From Caldimonas thermodepolymerans (lineage in GTDB: Bacteria > Pseudomonadota > Gammaproteobacteria > Burkholderiales > Burkholderiaceae_C), in assembly GCF_015476235.1 (NCBI RefSeq), contig NZ_CP064338.1, forward strand, positions 3,038,001 through 3,102,000: DNA of 64,000 nucleotides, read 5' to 3'. A program made the position numbers and the translations under genes. Shown here piece after piece: positions 17,308 through 27,851 of the stretch (position 1 is the first letter of the stretch; every line of letters begins with the position of its first letter). The notes below the pieces were generated by a model that was given only the letters and a program-made list of their open reading frames with translations, was not told where the DNA came from and did no database searches.

Positions 17308-17814
17308 TCAGAGCGACACGGCCTGGATGTCGAAGCTGAAGCGGCCACGCTCGTCCCGCGTCAGCGACAGCCGCTGCGTGGGCGGCAGCGAGATGCGCGC
17401 CGCCGAGAAGGCCGGCTCGATGGGCAGCTGGCGTCCGCCACGGTCGACCAGCACCGCCAGCGTCACGCTCGCGGGGCGGCCGAAGTCGAACAGCTCGTTG
17501 AGCACCGCGCGCGTCGTGCGGCCGGTGTAGAGCACGTCGTCGATCAGCAGGATGTGGCGGTCCTTCACGTCGAAGGGCAGCCGGGTGTGGTCGCCGCCGC
17601 CGGCCAGCCCGCGCGACGCGAAGTCGTCGCGGTGCAGCGCGCTGCTGATCACGCCGTGCTCGCCGGGCAGCGCCAGGTCGGACTGCAGGCGCTCGGCCAG
17701 CCAGGCGCCGCCCGACCAGATGCCCACCAGCACGCCGTCGGGCTTGAGCAGCGGGCGGATGCCGTTCTTCAGGTCGAGGTACAGCGCTTCGGCGTCGAGG
17801 TGCAGGGTGCTCAT
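17308..17814 (-). CDS. pyrR: Bifunctional pyr regulator / uracil phosphoribosyltransferase PyrR
   Basis: A 168-residue type I phosphoribosyltransferase. The PRPP loop is [21 protein letters not shown], and [13 protein letters not shown] fits the uracil/ribose end. In Bacillus PyrR binds pyr mRNA to cause attenuation; in Pseudomonas pyrRBC' its role differs. I see no clear attenuator before pyrB in the 42-base gap. Its ATG (17812-17814) overlaps the ruvX TGA, indicating coupling. Confidence 0.92.
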   Translation of the reverse strand: MSTLHLDAEALYLDLKNGIRPLLKPDGVLVGIWSGGAWLAERLQSDLALPGEHGVISSALHRDDFASRGLAGGGDHTRLPFDVKDRHILLIDDVLYTGRTTRAVLNELFDFGRPASVTLAVLVDRGGRQLPIEPAFSAARISLPPTQRLSLTRDERGRFSFDIQAVSL

Positions 17815-18263
17815 GGGGTGCTCGTTCGCAGGAACTGTTCGAGGATGATGCAGGCCGCCGCGGCGTCTGCATCCGCGGCGCCCGAGGCGAGCGCCTCGGT
17901 GGTGCTGTAGCGCTCGTCGACCTCGTGCACCGGCAGCCGGAAGCGGCCGTGCAGCTGGCGCGCGAAGCGCTGCGCGCGGGCGGTGTTCTCGTGCGCGGCG
18001 CCGTCCGGGTGGAACGGCACGCCGACCACCAGCGCGTCGGGGCGCCATTCGTCGATCAACCGGGCGATCGCCACGAAGCGGGCGTCGCCCTCGGCCGCGA
18101 TGGTCCGCAGCGGCTGCGCGGTGCCGGTCAGCGAGTTGCCGCTGGCCACGCCGACGCGCTTGAGGCCGTAGTCGAAGGCAAGGAAGGTGGCGGGCGGACG
18201 CGGGCGACGCGCCTCCCCCTCCGGGAGGGGATTCGCCCCTTCGGGCGGCCGTGCGGGGCTCAT
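17811..18263 (-). CDS. ruvX: Holliday junction resolvase-like protein RuvX/YqgF
   Basis: RNase H-fold protein of 150 residues linked to 16S rRNA 5'-end maturation and DNA repair. It has [16 protein letters not shown] with the first catalytic Asp, [16 protein letters not shown], and DERYSTTEA. The N-terminus carries about 25 extra residues rich in Pro, Glu and Arg before the fold. Its ATG overlaps the yqgE stop by four bases, and yqgE-ruvX is a widespread pair. Confidence 0.93.
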   Translation of the reverse strand: MSPARPPEGANPLPEGEARRPRPPATFLAFDYGLKRVGVASGNSLTGTAQPLRTIAAEGDARFVAIARLIDEWRPDALVVGVPFHPDGAAHENTARAQRFARQLHGRFRLPVHEVDERYSTTEALASGAADADAAAACIILEQFLRTSTP

Positions 18264-18835
18264 GCGTGCCCCGCCTCCTGCATCAGCATGCCGGGGTGGA
18301 CACCCAGCAGCGACAGCGCGCGTTCGTAGCGCAGCTCGACCGGGGTGTCGAAGATGATCTCGGGCGAGGCGGAAACGGTCAGCCAGCCGTTGCGGGCGAT
18401 CTCGTCCTCCAGCTGGCCGGCGCTCCAGCCGCTGTAGCCCAGGGTGACCAGCACCTTCTTCGGGCCGGCGCCGTTGGACAGGGCTTCCAGCACGTCCTTG
18501 CTGGTGGTCATCTCCAGCCCGCCGGGAATCGTCAGCGACGAGCTGTAGTGCCCGCCCACCGGCTCGTGCAGCACGAAGCCGCGCTCGGTCTGCACCGGGC
18601 CGCCGAAGTACACCGGGGCGTCGGCCAGGTCCTCGCGGTCGAGCGGCAGCTCGACCTTCTCGAACAGGTTGCGCAGCTTGATGTCGATCGGCTTGTTGAT
18701 CACCAGCCCGAGCGCGCCCTTGTCCGTGTGCTCGCACATGTAGACCACGGCGCCGGCGAAGGTGTCGTCGGCCATGCCGGGCATGGCGATCAGGAACTGG
18801 TTGGTGAGGTTGATGCTGGCAGGGTTGGCGGCCAT
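18260..18835 (-). CDS. YqgE/AlgH family protein
   Basis: A 191-residue protein of the YqgE/AlgH family; its biochemical role is unknown, though in Pseudomonas AlgH affects alginate and other regulation. Family blocks are [50 protein letters not shown] and [15 protein letters not shown]. It leads the minus-strand operon yqgE-ruvX-pyrR-pyrB-pyrC'-plsC and is divergent from the photolyase gene with 35 bases between the starts. Confidence 0.93.
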   Translation of the reverse strand: MAANPASINLTNQFLIAMPGMADDTFAGAVVYMCEHTDKGALGLVINKPIDIKLRNLFEKVELPLDREDLADAPVYFGGPVQTERGFVLHEPVGGHYSSSLTIPGGLEMTTSKDVLEALSNGAGPKKVLVTLGYSGWSAGQLEDEIARNGWLTVSASPEIIFDTPVELRYERALSLLGVHPGMLMQEAGHA

Positions 18836-18847
18836 GCGCGGATTCTA
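18836..18847 (-). promoter_or_regulatory. -10-like hexamer 6 bases before yqgE
   Basis: On the minus strand TAGAAT (18842-18847), six bases, then the ATG at 18835. A GAGGAA lies about 12 bases before the ATG, too far for a usual ribosome site. No -35 was recognised. Confidence 0.3.
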
Positions 18848-18870
18848 TTCCTCTGCCAAGATGGGGCTCC

Positions 18871-20349
18871 ATGGACAAGGCGCTCGACTCGGCCCTGGTG
18901 TGGTTCCGGCGCGATCTGCGCGCCCACGACCACGCCGCGCTGTACCACGCGCTGAAGGCGGCGCGCCGCGTCTGGTGCGCCTTCGTGTTCGACGCCACGA
19001 TCCTCGACCCCCTGCCGCGGGCCGACCGGCGCGTCGAGTTCATCCGCGACAGCCTGGAAAGCCTCGATGCACAGCTGCGCGAGCTGGGCCGGCGCCACGG
19101 CCGGCCGGAGACGGGCCTGATCGTCGTGCACGGGCGGCCCACCGAGTGGATCCCGCGCCTGGCGGTCGACCTGCACGTGCAGGCGGTCTATGCGAGCCAC
19201 GACTACGAGCCGCAGGCGCGCGAGCGCGACGCCCGGGTGCGCGGGCTGCTCGCGGACCTGGGCGTGGTGCTGCACACGGTCAAGGACATCGTGGTGTTCG
19301 AGGCCGACGAGGTGCTGTCCGCCGCCGGCACGGCCTACGGCGTGTTCGGTGCCTACCGCAAGGCCTGGCTGAAGCAGCTCGCGCCGGCCGACCTGCAGCC
19401 CTGGCCGGTGGAGCGCCACGCGCAGGCACTCGCGCCGCTGCCGGCGCACTGGCGCCGCCCGCTGCCCACGCTGCAGGACCTCGGCTTCGAGCCGACCAAC
19501 CTGCGCGCGCTCAAGGTGCCCACCGGCACCGAGGGCGGCCACCAGCTGCTGGATGACTTCCTCGAGCGCATCGACCGCTACCACGAGACACGCGACTACC
19601 CGGCGCTCAAGGGACCGAGCTACCTCTCGGTGCACCTGCGCTTCGGCACCGTCTCGATCCGGGAGGTGGCGCGCCTGGCCTGGGAACGCGCCGCAGCCGG
19701 CTCGCGCGGCGCCGAGGCGTGGCTCGGCGAGCTGGTCTGGCGCGACTTCTTCCACCAGGTGCTGCACCACCACCCGCACGTGGTGGCGCACAGCTGGCGG
19801 CCCGAATACGAGCACGTGCGCTGGGAGCGCGGGCGCCACGCGGACCGGCTGTTCGAGGCCTGGTGCACCGGGCGCACCGGCTACCCGATCGTGGACGCGG
19901 CGATGGCGCAGCTGAACCAGACCGGCTACATGCACAACCGGCTGCGCATGATCACGGCCAGCTTCCTGGTCAAGGACCTAGGCATCGACTGGCGCCGCGG
20001 CGAGCGCTACTTCGCCGGGAAGCTCAACGACTACGACCTGGCCGCCAACAACGGCGGCTGGCAATGGGCTGCCTCCACCGGCTGCGACGCGCAGCCGTAT
20101 TTCCGCATCTTCAACCCGGTCACGCAGAGCCGCCGCTTCGACCCGCAGGGCCGCTTCATCCGCCGTTACCTGCCACAGCTCGCCCGCCTGCCCGATGCGC
20201 TGCTGCACGCGCCCTGGCAGGCCAGTCCGGTGGAACTGGAGGCCGCCGGCGTGGTGCTCGGCCGCGACTACCCGGAACCGGTCGTCTCGCACGAGGACGC
20301 GCGGCAGCGCGCGCTGCGGCGCTACGCGGCGGCACGCACGGGCCGCTGA
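18871..20349 (+). CDS. phrB: Deoxyribodipyrimidine photolyase
   Basis: FAD enzyme that repairs cyclobutane pyrimidine dimers with light. The 492-residue length fits class I enzymes. The N-terminal antenna domain starts [20 protein letters not shown]; the catalytic domain has [49 protein letters not shown] and [17 protein letters not shown], which line the FAD and lesion pocket. The sequence fits a photolyase better than a cryptochrome because of the [10 protein letters not shown] core, but that needs testing. Confidence 0.95.
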   Translation: MDKALDSALVWFRRDLRAHDHAALYHALKAARRVWCAFVFDATILDPLPRADRRVEFIRDSLESLDAQLRELGRRHGRPETGLIVVHGRPTEWIPRLAVDLHVQAVYASHDYEPQARERDARVRGLLADLGVVLHTVKDIVVFEADEVLSAAGTAYGVFGAYRKAWLKQLAPADLQPWPVERHAQALAPLPAHWRRPLPTLQDLGFEPTNLRALKVPTGTEGGHQLLDDFLERIDRYHETRDYPALKGPSYLSVHLRFGTVSIREVARLAWERAAAGSRGAEAWLGELVWRDFFHQVLHHHPHVVAHSWRPEYEHVRWERGRHADRLFEAWCTGRTGYPIVDAAMAQLNQTGYMHNRLRMITASFLVKDLGIDWRRGERYFAGKLNDYDLAANNGGWQWAASTGCDAQPYFRIFNPVTQSRRFDPQGRFIRRYLPQLARLPDALLHAPWQASPVELEAAGVVLGRDYPEPVVSHEDARQRALRRYAAARTGR

Positions 20350-20361
20350 GCGCCCCGCTAC

Positions 20362-21399
20362 TCAGAACAGCTCCACGTCGCCCACGCGGGGACCGCGCCG
20401 CAGCAGCCCGCGGCGCACCAGGTCGTCGTAGCCGCAGACCTGGTTGCGGCCGTGCTGCTTGGCGTGGTAGACGGCCTGGTCGGCCCGCTCGAAGGCGGCG
20501 CTGGGCGCGTCGCCCGGTTGCACCTCGGTGAAGCCGATGCTGGCGGTGACCCGGCCGACCTGCGGGAACGCGAAGTTCTCCAGGTTCTGCCGCAGGCGCT
20601 CGAACGCGCCGGCCGCATCGGCCTCGCTCCCGCAGCGCAACAGCACGACGAACTCCTCGCCGCCGAAGCGGTACAGCCGGTCCTGGTAGCGGAAGGTGTG
20701 GCGCAGGACGCGCGCGACCAGCAGCAGCACCTCGTCGCCGATCAGGTGACCGAAGCGGTCGTTGACGGACTTGAAGTAGTCGATGTCCACCACCCCCAGC
20801 CAGTGCCGCGTGGCCGTCAGCGCCTGCCGGCGCTCGTCACCCGCCGCCACGGCCGGCGGCGGCGCATGGATGATCTTCAGGAAGGCCTCGTCGAAGGTCT
20901 TGCGGTTGAGCAGGCCGGTCAGCATGTCCCGCTCGCTGTAGTCGAGCAGGCCATGGAAGTTGCGGTAGATGCGCAGGATGCTGCTGACCAGGCGCAGCGT
21001 GGCAGCACCCGGCGGCTGGTCGCTGCACACCTCGACGACCCCGACCGCTTCGCCTTCGGCCATCAGCGGAAACAGCGTGAAGCAGGCGCCTTCGTCGGTC
21101 TCGCCGCGCAGCACCGCCTGCGTGCGCGGGCAGTCGCAGCGCAGCGGCGCGCTGTCGCGCGGCGGCAGGTCCTCGTAGGCGACCCAGGGCGGGTCGGAGA
21201 CGGCGGTGGCCTAGCCCGCTTCGAGCCGGGCACGCAGCAGCCAGCGGGCCTGCTCGCCCTCGCCGACCAGCTTCCAGACCGCCACGCCGCGCGGGCGCAG
21301 CAGGTCGGTCAGCGCATGGGCCAGCGTCACGTCCAGCAGGTCGCGGTCACGGTAGCCCGTGAGCGCGGCGAGATGGTCGATGGCCTTCGGCATCTGCAA
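20362..21399 (-). pseudogene. GGDEF diguanylate cyclase interrupted by an in-frame amber codon
   Basis: One minus-strand frame of 346 codons that encodes an N-terminal sensory region and a C-terminal GGDEF domain, broken by TAG at 21211-21213 after residue 62. Upstream residues run MQMPKAIDHLAALTG...RLEAG; downstream the same frame continues with ATAVSDPPWVAYED and no frameshift. The cyclase domain is intact: DIDYFKSVNDRFGH, RFGGEEFVVLL, and an RYQD inhibitory site five residues before it. The only early downstream restart is a GTG at 21114. It lies 42 bases after chpA in the same direction. It could be a pseudogene, a sequencing error, or rarely read through. Confidence 0.8.
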
Positions 21400-21441
21400 G
21401 CAGCCCGGGACACGCGGCGCCGCCGGCGCGGCGGGACGGCC

Positions 21442-24400
21442 TCAGGCCGAGGCCGGCACGGCCTCCGCTTCGGCGGTGTAGCGCCGGATCAGCGCCAGCA
21501 GCTCCTCTTCGCTGTACGGCTTGCCGAGGTAGTGGTTCACGCCCAGCTCGGCCGCATAGTCGCGGTGCTTCTGCGCGATGCGCGAGGTGATCATGATCAC
21601 CGGCAGGTGCGCCAGGCGGGCGTCGCCGCGGATGTTGCGCACCAGGTCGAAGCCGTCCATGCGCGGCATCTCGATGTCGCTCAGCACCACGGCCGGACGT
21701 TCCTCGGCCAGGCGTTCCAGCGCCTCGAGGCCGTCCTTGGCGACCACCACGCGGTAGCCTTCGCGCGCCAGCAGGCGCTGCGTGACGCGGCGCACCGTCA
21801 GCGAATCGTCGACCACCAGCACCAGCGGCGCGACGGGCGCCTCCGGCTGGGCCTCCTGGGCGGCCTGCTGCGCCGCGGCCTGGGCCTGCGGCGTCAGCGA
21901 CGCCGCGGTCATCGCGCGGGCTTCCTCGCCGTACACCGTGGCCAGCGCCACCGGGTTGTAGATCAGCGCGACGGCCCCGGAGGCCAGCAGCGTCATGCCC
22001 GCCAGGCCAGGCAGGCGCGACAGCTGCGGCCCCAGGTTCTTCACCACCACTTCCTGGTTGCCCAGCACTTCGTCGACGTGCAGCGCGATGCGCTGCTGGG
22101 CACTGCGGATCACGATGATCGGCACGGTGCGGCCGATCTCGGTGCCGCGCGGGCTGGACTGCAGCAGCGCGCCCAGCCAGAAGAACGGCATCGCCTGCCC
22201 GCCCATCGTGTAGACGCCGCTTTCGTAGCAGGCGGCGAGCTCCTCGGGCGAGCCACGGCGCACGATCTCGACCAGGTTGGACGGCACGCCGACGACCACC
22301 TGGCCGCAGCGCATCATCACCACCTGCGTGACCGCCGTCGTCAGCGGCACGACCAGCTTGAAGCTGGTGCCCTGCCCGGCGCGGGTCGCGGTCTCGATGC
22401 GGCCGCCCATCGCGTTGACGTCCGAGCGCACCACGTCCATGCCGATGCCGCGGCCGGCCAGGCCGGTCACGGTCTCGGCGGTCGAGAAGCCCGGCGTGAA
22501 GATCAGGTTGGCCAGCTCGGCGTCGCCCGGCCGGGCATCCTCGGCCAGCAGCTTCATCTGCACCGCGCGGTTGCGGATCTTCGCCAGGTCCAGGCCGGCA
22601 CCGTCGTCGCGGAACTCGATCGAGACTTCGTTGCCTTCCTGGTGCAGCGACACGGTGATGGTGCCGACCGGGTCCTTGCCCTTGGCCGCGCGCTCCTGCG
22701 GCGACTCGATGCCGTGGGTCACGCAGTTGCGCAGCAGGTGCTCGAAGGACGCGGTCATCCGCTCCAGCACGCCGCGGTCGATTTCGATGCTGCCGCCGAT
22801 GATGTCCAGCCGCACCTGCTTGCCGGTTTCCTTCGCGGCCAGCCGCACCACGCGGTACAGGCGCTCGGACAGGCCCTCGAACTCCACCATGCGGGTGCGC
22901 AGCAGGTCGTCCTGCAGCTCGCGCGTCAGGCGCGCCTGCGCGGCCAGTTCGTCTTCGGTGACCTGCAGCGCGCGCTGCAGGGTGCGCTGCACGGTGGCCA
23001 CGTCGTTGACCGACTCGGCCATCATGCGGGTCAGCTCCTGGAAGCGCGTGAAGCGGTCGAATTCCAGCGGGTCGAACGCATGGCCCTCGGCCTTGGCGGC
23101 CTCCATGCGGGAGGTCATCTGCGTCTCGGCCTGCAGCTCGATGTCGCGCAGCTGCTGGCGCAGGCGCTCCAGGTTGTCGGTCAGGTCGTTGAGCGAGCCC
23201 TTGATCTGGCTCACCTCGGACTCCAGCCGCGCGCGGGTGATGCTCACCTCGCCGGCCTGGTTGACCAGGCGGTCGAGCAGCTGGGCGCGCACGCGCACCG
23301 CCGCGTGATGGGTCGGGCCGGTGGCCGCCGGACGGGCCGCGGCCTGGCCCTCGGCCGTGAGCGCCTGCGGCGCGAGGAAGCGCGACCAGTCGATCGCCTC
23401 GCCGGCGTCGGCGGCCGGCTGGGGCTCGGCGGCCGGCACCGGCGCTTCGGGCGCGGGCACCGCCTCGGCCGGCACCGCAGGCGCCGGTTCGGGCTGCAGC
23501 GGCATCGCGCCGGAGGTGTGGAATTCGCCTTCGGGCGCATGCTCCTCGACCAGCGCCGCCGGCGCCTCGACCGGCAGCGGCTGCACCGCCGCGGTGGCCT
23601 CGGCATAGGCCTGGGCGTCGTGCGAGCGCAGCGCCTCGAACACCGCCGCCAGCGCGTCGACGCGCCCCTGCAGCGGCTCGACGTCGGCCAGCGTCACCTC
23701 GGCGCCGGCCAGCAGTTTCTCGATCGCGGTCTCCAGGCGGTGCGCCATCTCGCCCAGGCGCATCGCCCCGGCCAGGCGCGCGCCGCCCTTGAAGGTGTGC
23801 AGCGTGCGCATGCAGGCGTGCGCATGGCGCGCCTCCTGCGGCTGCTGCAGCCAGTCACGCATCTGTGCCGCCAGCTGCGGCAGCAGCTCCTGCCCTTCTT
23901 CCTCGAAGATCGGGAACAGGTCGGGATCGACCACGTCGACCGCATCGATGTCGTCGTCGATGTCCACCCCGCCGGGCAGCCCGGTCACGTGGGTGGCCGG
24001 CGGCGCCTGCGGGTCGAGGTCGGTCAGCTCGCGGAACTCGGCCTGGCCGATGGTCAGCGGCGCGAAGGATGTGGCCGGCGCGGCGGGCGCCGGGGCTGCG
24101 GCGACCGGCTCGACGGCCGGCGCGGGCTGCGATGCCACCGGGGGCTCGACCGCCGGCACAACCGGCGCGGGCTCGACCGGCACCGCCTCGGCCGTCACCT
24201 CCGCGGCAGGGCCGGCCGGCGGTCCGGACGGGTCAGGCAGGGCCAGGTCGACCGGCAGCGCGGCCTCGTCCTGCGGGGCATCGACCTCGATGCGCAGCGT
24301 CTCTTCCGGACGCTCCAGCCCGCCGGTGCTCGGCACGTCGTCGCGCTGCAGGCGGGCGTTGACCTCCTCGAGCAGGCGGGCCGACTCGACCTCGTGCTGC

Positions 24401-27400
24401 GCCAGCCGCTCGAGCAGCTCGGGCTGCGGCTCCTTCAGGAAACCGGCGGCGAACTGGTGCAGCAGGCGGCGGATTTCCTCGGCCACGTCGACGAACAGGC
24501 GCGCCTCCTCGGGCGTGCCACGGCCGATGGCCTGCGAGCGCATCAGCGCGTGCTCCAGGCGGCGCGCCAGCTGCGACAGGTCGGCAAAGCCCACCGTCGA
24601 CGAGCTGCCGGCCAGCGAGTGGGCCAGCGCGATCGGCGTCTCGCCGATCGGGCGATGCAGCTCCATCGCCCACTCGGCGACCTCGGTGGTCAGGCGCCGC
24701 GACAGCTCGTCGGCCTCGTTGAGGTAGATGTTGAACAGCGGGATCGCGATGCGCAGCGGGCCGACCACCTTGACCTGGTCGCTGCTCGGCTCCTCGGCGG
24801 CGGCCGGCGCCTCGGGCGCAGCGGCTTCGGCCACCGGGGCCGCGGCGGGTTCGGGCGCGGCCGGCGGCTGCTCCGGTTCGGTCACCGCGGCAGGCGCGCC
24901 GCCCTCCAGGGCCCCCAGGTCCAGGTCGAACGACACCTCCAGCGGCGGCAGCTCGGCCGGCACGGTCGAGGTGGCCAGCTCGGACGGCTCGGTGGGAAGG
25001 TCGAAGGACTCCAGCGTCTCGACCTCGGGCAGCGCCGGGGCGTCGGCCGGCAGGTCGATGTCGAGCGACAGGTCTGCCGCTTCGGCCACCGGGGCCGGTG
25101 CAGGTTCGGCCGCACCGCCTTCGAAGGCACCCAGGTCCAGGCTCAGTTCGGGCAGCGGTTCGGGGGCCGCCACCGACTCGGGTACCGTCGCGGGAGCCGG
25201 TGCGGGTTCCGCGGCGACCACCGGGGCCACCTCGGCCACCGCCGGGGCGACGGCATCGGCAGCCAGCGGCACGCGGCGGCCTTCGAGGCGCAGTGCATCG
25301 GCGGCCGCGCGCACCGGCGCCGGTTGGTGAGCCGGCTGGGCACCGGCGGCGATTTCCTCCACCCAGGCGCCAAGGTAGGCCAGCGCTTCGCCGGTGAAGC
25401 CCAACAGGTCCTCGCTGGCCGGCCGCTGGTCGGCCAGCCAGGCGTTGTACAGCTGCTCGCAGGCCCAGGCGGCCTCGCCGAAGTCGTTCAGGCCGACCAT
25501 GCGCGAGCTGCCCTTGAGCGTGTGGAACGAGCGACGCACCAGCGTCAGCTGCTCGAGGTCGTCCGGGGTGCGCTGCAGCTCGCGCAGGCCTTCGTGCGCG
25601 TTGGCCATCACTTCCCGGGCTTCTTCCAGGAAGACCTCGCGCATCTCGTCGTCTTCCTCCAGCCCGGAAGCAGCCGCCGGGGCCGGCGCGGCCACCGGGG
25701 CCGGCGCGGGAACGGGTGCGGGCGGCAGCGGCTCCAGCGTCGAGGCATCGGAGGCCGTGGCGACGAAGTCCGCCATTGCCTGCGCGACCTGGGCGCGCGC
25801 CTCCTGCGCATCGGCCTGGCCGCGCGCGGCCTGCTCGACCGCGGCCTGGGCGCTCACCACCGACGCGGCGAGCGCCGGCTGGTCGGCCACGATGGCCTCC
25901 TGCGACAGCTTCAGCAGCCCTTCGGAGACGTCCTGCAACGGCACGTCCTCGCGCTGCACGGTCTCGCCCAGGGTCTGCGCCTGCTCGATCAGCCGCGGCT
26001 CGATCAGCGTCGGCGCCGGCGCGGCGGCCTCGGCCGCGTCGCGGCGCGCGCCCGAGCGGCCCATCACCGGCCGCAGCTCGCCCTGTTCCGCGTCGTACCG
26101 GAACAGCGACTTCGCCATCTGCGGCTGGTAGCTGAGCATGTCGATCAGGAAGCCCAGCGCGCCGAGGTTGCCCGCCAGCCGGTCGAAGGTGCCGGCCTCG
26201 GCGGCGCGCACCGGGTCGACCTCGGTGGCGATCAGCTCGTCGACCACCTCGCGCATCTTCAGCACCGCCTGCGAGGCCTGGTCCATGCCCAGCACCGACA
26301 GCACGCCGCGCATCGCGGTCAGCTGGCCGGGCACCGGCAGCAGCACGCTGCGGTCGGCCGGGTTGCGGAAGAACTGGTCGATGTGCTTCTCGGCCTCGGT
26401 CAGCGCGCTGCGCAGTTCCTGCACCACGCTGCCCATGGTCTGGCGGTCCGAGACGCGCCGGTACAGCTCCTCCATCCACGGCTCGAGCGGCTCCGGCGCG
26501 GCGCCGCCGCGCACCGCCTCGATGCGTTCGGCCAGGCGCCGGGTGCGGCTCTCCTGGTCGGGATGGTCGAAGTCCAGGTCTTCCAGCGAGGCTTCCAGGT
26601 AGAGCACGCTGGTGGCCACTTCCATCGCCAGCGAGGGCGCCGGGCTGGCGTTGCTCTCGACGGTCTGCTGCACGGCATGCTGCAACGCCTGCGCCAGCGC
26701 CTCGCCGGCCGGGTAGATCTTGCGCAGCGATTCGCCGACCAGCGTGAACTGCTCGTTCAGGCCGCTGAGCCGGTGCATCTCGCCACCGGCCACCGCCGAC
26801 CAGGAATCCTTGGCGGCGGCCACGCGCTTGCGCGCCTGCGTCAGCAGCGCCGGGTCGAAGCGGCCCAGGTAGGAGACCTCGTAGTCGACCGGCTCGATGG
26901 CGTCCAGGCCGTAGACCTGGCGCACCGACGCCAGGCGCGGCGCCACCGCCGGGTCGACCGCGGTGCACTGGGTGCAGAAGAACAGCAGGTCCTGCGCGAG
27001 CCGCTCGGAGACGGCCGACTCGCCGCGCTCGAGCATGCCGAACTGCGCCAGGATGCGCGAGGCGACACGCTTGGTGTACAGGTCCGAGCGCAGCACGCCC
27101 TTGGCCTGCCCTTCGAAGAAGGCCGAGGCCAGGCGCCAGAAGGTGGCCACCTGCGGGCTCACGCGCCCGGCCGCCAGGCCGGCACACAGCTCGCTCATCT
27201 GCGTGGCCGCGGCAGCCGAGCCGCGCATCAGCGCCAGCAGCAGCTTCTCGATCTCGAGCTTGGTCGCTTCGTCGGCCTGGCGCTCGTCGGCCTGGCCGAC
27301 GGCCGGCAGCTCGGCCCAGCGCCAGTCGTAGTTCCACAGGTCGGCCGGGTGCACGCGGTCGGCGCCGGCCAGCTCCTGCACGTCACGGTATTGCGGGAAC

Positions 27401-27798
27401 AGCGAGACGGGCGAGACCTTCTTGCCCGACAGCACGCGCGACAGGTAGTCCAGCAGGCCGAAGGACGCGCGCTCGATCGCCTCGACCGCCGCAGCGTTGA
27501 GCTTCTGCGGCTTCTGCACGAAGCGCTGCACCGCGGCCTCGGAGGCGCGCAGCAGCGTGGCGGCCGCGGGCATGCCGACCAGTTCCAGCGCGCCCACGCC
27601 CTGGTGCAGCTGCTGGCGCGCGGTGCGCAGCACGGCCGGGTCGACGTCGTCGACGTCCGAGCCGGACGCGCCCTCGAATTCCTTCAGAAAGCGGCGTAGC
27701 GCCTTGTGCGCGGCATCGAGCGACTTGCGCAGCTCCTCCTGCACCCAAGCCAGGGAGCTCAGGTCGTCGCTGGTCATCGTGTCGCGGTTGCTGTCCAT
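21442..27798 (-). CDS. chpA: Hybrid CheA-type histidine kinase of the Chp/Pil chemosensory system
   Basis: A 2118-residue kinase, homologous to ChpA/PilL, that controls type IV pilus motility. An N-terminal helical region is followed by Hpt sites HTLKGSSRMVG (His759), HSLAGSSSTVG (His1060, Lys replaced by Ala) and HTFKGGARLAG (His1334), separated by Ala/Pro-rich linkers. Next come a dimerisation helix, the ATPase (HLLRNCVTHGIE at 1687, DDGAGLDL, GLAGRGIGMDVV), a CheW-like domain, and a receiver with VVDDSLTVRR and phospho-site Asp2041. The ATG at 27798 was preferred to one 51 bases upstream because GGGAG precedes it. It follows pilJ by 88 bases. Confidence 0.95.
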   Translation of the reverse strand: MDSNRDTMTSDDLSSLAWVQEELRKSLDAAHKALRRFLKEFEGASGSDVDDVDPAVLRTARQQLHQGVGALELVGMPAAATLLRASEAAVQRFVQKPQKLNAAAVEAIERASFGLLDYLSRVLSGKKVSPVSLFPQYRDVQELAGADRVHPADLWNYDWRWAELPAVGQADERQADEATKLEIEKLLLALMRGSAAAATQMSELCAGLAAGRVSPQVATFWRLASAFFEGQAKGVLRSDLYTKRVASRILAQFGMLERGESAVSERLAQDLLFFCTQCTAVDPAVAPRLASVRQVYGLDAIEPVDYEVSYLGRFDPALLTQARKRVAAAKDSWSAVAGGEMHRLSGLNEQFTLVGESLRKIYPAGEALAQALQHAVQQTVESNASPAPSLAMEVATSVLYLEASLEDLDFDHPDQESRTRRLAERIEAVRGGAAPEPLEPWMEELYRRVSDRQTMGSVVQELRSALTEAEKHIDQFFRNPADRSVLLPVPGQLTAMRGVLSVLGMDQASQAVLKMREVVDELIATEVDPVRAAEAGTFDRLAGNLGALGFLIDMLSYQPQMAKSLFRYDAEQGELRPVMGRSGARRDAAEAAAPAPTLIEPRLIEQAQTLGETVQREDVPLQDVSEGLLKLSQEAIVADQPALAASVVSAQAAVEQAARGQADAQEARAQVAQAMADFVATASDASTLEPLPPAPVPAPAPVAAPAPAAASGLEEDDEMREVFLEEAREVMANAHEGLRELQRTPDDLEQLTLVRRSFHTLKGSSRMVGLNDFGEAAWACEQLYNAWLADQRPASEDLLGFTGEALAYLGAWVEEIAAGAQPAHQPAPVRAAADALRLEGRRVPLAADAVAPAVAEVAPVVAAEPAPAPATVPESVAAPEPLPELSLDLGAFEGGAAEPAPAPVAEAADLSLDIDLPADAPALPEVETLESFDLPTEPSELATSTVPAELPPLEVSFDLDLGALEGGAPAAVTEPEQPPAAPEPAAAPVAEAAAPEAPAAAEEPSSDQVKVVGPLRIAIPLFNIYLNEADELSRRLTTEVAEWAMELHRPIGETPIALAHSLAGSSSTVGFADLSQLARRLEHALMRSQAIGRGTPEEARLFVDVAEEIRRLLHQFAAGFLKEPQPELLERLAQHEVESARLLEEVNARLQRDDVPSTGGLERPEETLRIEVDAPQDEAALPVDLALPDPSGPPAGPAAEVTAEAVPVEPAPVVPAVEPPVASQPAPAVEPVAAAPAPAAPATSFAPLTIGQAEFRELTDLDPQAPPATHVTGLPGGVDIDDDIDAVDVVDPDLFPIFEEEGQELLPQLAAQMRDWLQQPQEARHAHACMRTLHTFKGGARLAGAMRLGEMAHRLETAIEKLLAGAEVTLADVEPLQGRVDALAAVFEALRSHDAQAYAEATAAVQPLPVEAPAALVEEHAPEGEFHTSGAMPLQPEPAPAVPAEAVPAPEAPVPAAEPQPAADAGEAIDWSRFLAPQALTAEGQAAARPAATGPTHHAAVRVRAQLLDRLVNQAGEVSITRARLESEVSQIKGSLNDLTDNLERLRQQLRDIELQAETQMTSRMEAAKAEGHAFDPLEFDRFTRFQELTRMMAESVNDVATVQRTLQRALQVTEDELAAQARLTRELQDDLLRTRMVEFEGLSERLYRVVRLAAKETGKQVRLDIIGGSIEIDRGVLERMTASFEHLLRNCVTHGIESPQERAAKGKDPVGTITVSLHQEGNEVSIEFRDDGAGLDLAKIRNRAVQMKLLAEDARPGDAELANLIFTPGFSTAETVTGLAGRGIGMDVVRSDVNAMGGRIETATRAGQGTSFKLVVPLTTAVTQVVMMRCGQVVVGVPSNLVEIVRRGSPEELAACYESGVYTMGGQAMPFFWLGALLQSSPRGTEIGRTVPIIVIRSAQQRIALHVDEVLGNQEVVVKNLGPQLSRLPGLAGMTLLASGAVALIYNPVALATVYGEEARAMTAASLTPQAQAAAQQAAQEAQPEAPVAPLVLVVDDSLTVRRVTQRLLAREGYRVVVAKDGLEALERLAEERPAVVLSDIEMPRMDGFDLVRNIRGDARLAHLPVIMITSRIAQKHRDYAAELGVNHYLGKPYSEEELLALIRRYTAEAEAVPASA

Positions 27799-27851
27799 CC
27801 AGTGCTCCCGGGGGATGCCTCTCTCGGTCAAAACCAGGTCCCAGTGCAAGC

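Noticed and set aside
20452-27699. 2415-residue plus-strand frame opposite chpA
   Set aside because: It is fully antisense to chpA, which has clear domains. The product is a low-complexity, Arg/Gln/His-rich shadow.
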